DNA from: an uncultured Rhodocyclaceae bacterium | GTDB lineage: Bacteria > Pseudomonadota > Gammaproteobacteria > Burkholderiales > Rhodocyclaceae | NCBI GenBank assembly: GCA_937892345.1 | Contig: CALAGF010000084.1 | Span: 1 to 5,545 of the forward strand | Reading direction: 5' to 3' | Length of the DNA stretch: 5,545 nt | Shown here: positions 5,349 through 5,545 of the stretch, one piece after another | Layout: each line of letters starts with the position of its first letter | Numbering within the stretch: the stretch's first letter is position 1 | Made by a program: the position numbers and the translations under genes | Notes under the pieces: generated by a model | Database searches by the model: none | What the model was told of the DNA's origin: nothing | The model's input: only the letters and a program-made list of their open reading frames with translations

Positions 5349-5492
5349 TCAACCAGAACCGTTCGTACGGTATTCCTCGAAGTCTGCCCAGCCGGCGGCG
5401 TACTTCTCATCGCCGTCATCATCCCGCCAACGGCGTCCACGTTCGCCGAGCTCGATCCTGGCTTCCGCGACCACGCGACCGGCCTTGGCTGC
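5349..5492 (-). pseudogene. C-terminal end of an unrecognised protein
   Basis: A minus-strand frame with stop at 5349-5351 ends in a highly polar, protein-like tail: AAAAKAGRVVAEARIEL, then a WRDDDGDEKYAAGWADFEEY stretch and TNGSG. The Trp/acidic composition and the helix-like KAGRVVAEARIELGERG look coding rather than random, but I cannot name a family, and no start codon with a ribosome-binding site is visible. Upstream it runs into the EAL-coding bases at about 5493, so its 5' part is missing. It may be the tail of a plasmid or transposon-flanking gene. The competing minus frame (5267-5503) shows no recognisable pattern. Confidence 0.35.
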
Positions 5493-5545
5493 GGCTGCGA
5501 CATGGGGCAGGGCTATCTGTTCAGCCGCCCATTACCGGCCGATCA
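5493..5545 (+). pseudogene. C-terminal piece of an EAL-domain protein
   Basis: The last 53 bases encode GCDMGQGYLFSRPLPAD and run off the window end. This matches the final conserved strand of EAL domains (c-di-GMP phosphodiesterases), typically GC..GQGY.FS.P.PA. Upstream in the same frame (LGCG and before) there is no EAL sequence, so the join lies near 5493, beside a tandem GGCTGC repeat (5487-5498). Catalytic residues of EAL lie further N-terminal and are not here. The gene may continue to its stop beyond the window. Confidence 0.75.

Noticed and set aside
1..5545. CRISPR array, rRNA or riboswitch
   Set aside because: No regularly spaced direct repeats, rRNA-like conserved blocks or known riboswitch cores were seen on either strand.

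Overview
The window looks like a contig assembled from Illumina reads of a mixed, metagenome-like sample. The first 50 bases are a sequencing-library adapter rather than biology. What follows is a mosaic of mobile-element and metal-resistance pieces typical of plasmids or accessory islands of Gram-negative bacteria. A proteobacterium, probably a betaproteobacterium, is my inference from the RND metal pump, the GC-rich coding DNA and the KfrA/TnpT-type protein. No gene allows a species call.

Layout, left to right. 1-50: adapter. 51-about 160: a short piece that resembles an ISL3-type transposase. 166-1242 (minus): an intact KfrA-domain coiled-coil DNA-binding protein of the kind that acts as TnpT (cointegrate resolution) in Tn4651-type transposons. 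Its AT-rich upstream region (1243-1493) carries a plausible promoter with a perfect 16-bp palindrome at the start point and further inverted repeats. This could be an autoregulatory operator or a resolution site, but the partner recombinase TnpS is absent. 1494-1904: no firm gene, only a doubtful 41-residue ORF and a strong long hairpin. 1905-2288 and 2311-3582 (minus): the end of a heavy-metal efflux operon, with a 5'-truncated CzcA-like RND pump gene followed by a small secreted His-rich protein, closed by the hairpin.

At about 3583 the pump gene stops abruptly and runs head to head into the last 399 codons of a Tn3-family transposase (plus strand) with its DDE triad intact. 75 bp after tnpA lies an intact 110-residue gene for a Cys/His-rich, HNH-like protein. 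It is followed by a hairpin and then a 35-bp sequence (5267-5301) that closely resembles a Tn3-family terminal inverted repeat of the Tn4430 sort. I read 3583-5301 as the right end of a Tn3-family transposon that carries the HNH-like gene as a passenger between tnpA and its terminal repeat. Beyond this is the C-terminal end of an unknown minus-strand protein, and the last 53 bases encode the end of an EAL (c-di-GMP phosphodiesterase) domain, with another abrupt junction near 5493.

The main caution is that breaks near 160, 3583 and 5493 are all sharp joins of unrelated coding fragments in a contig that still carries adapter. Each may be a real transposon scar or an assembly/library chimera. 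The parts most likely to be biologically interesting are the HNH-like gene inside the transposon end and the nested palindromes upstream of the TnpT-like gene.
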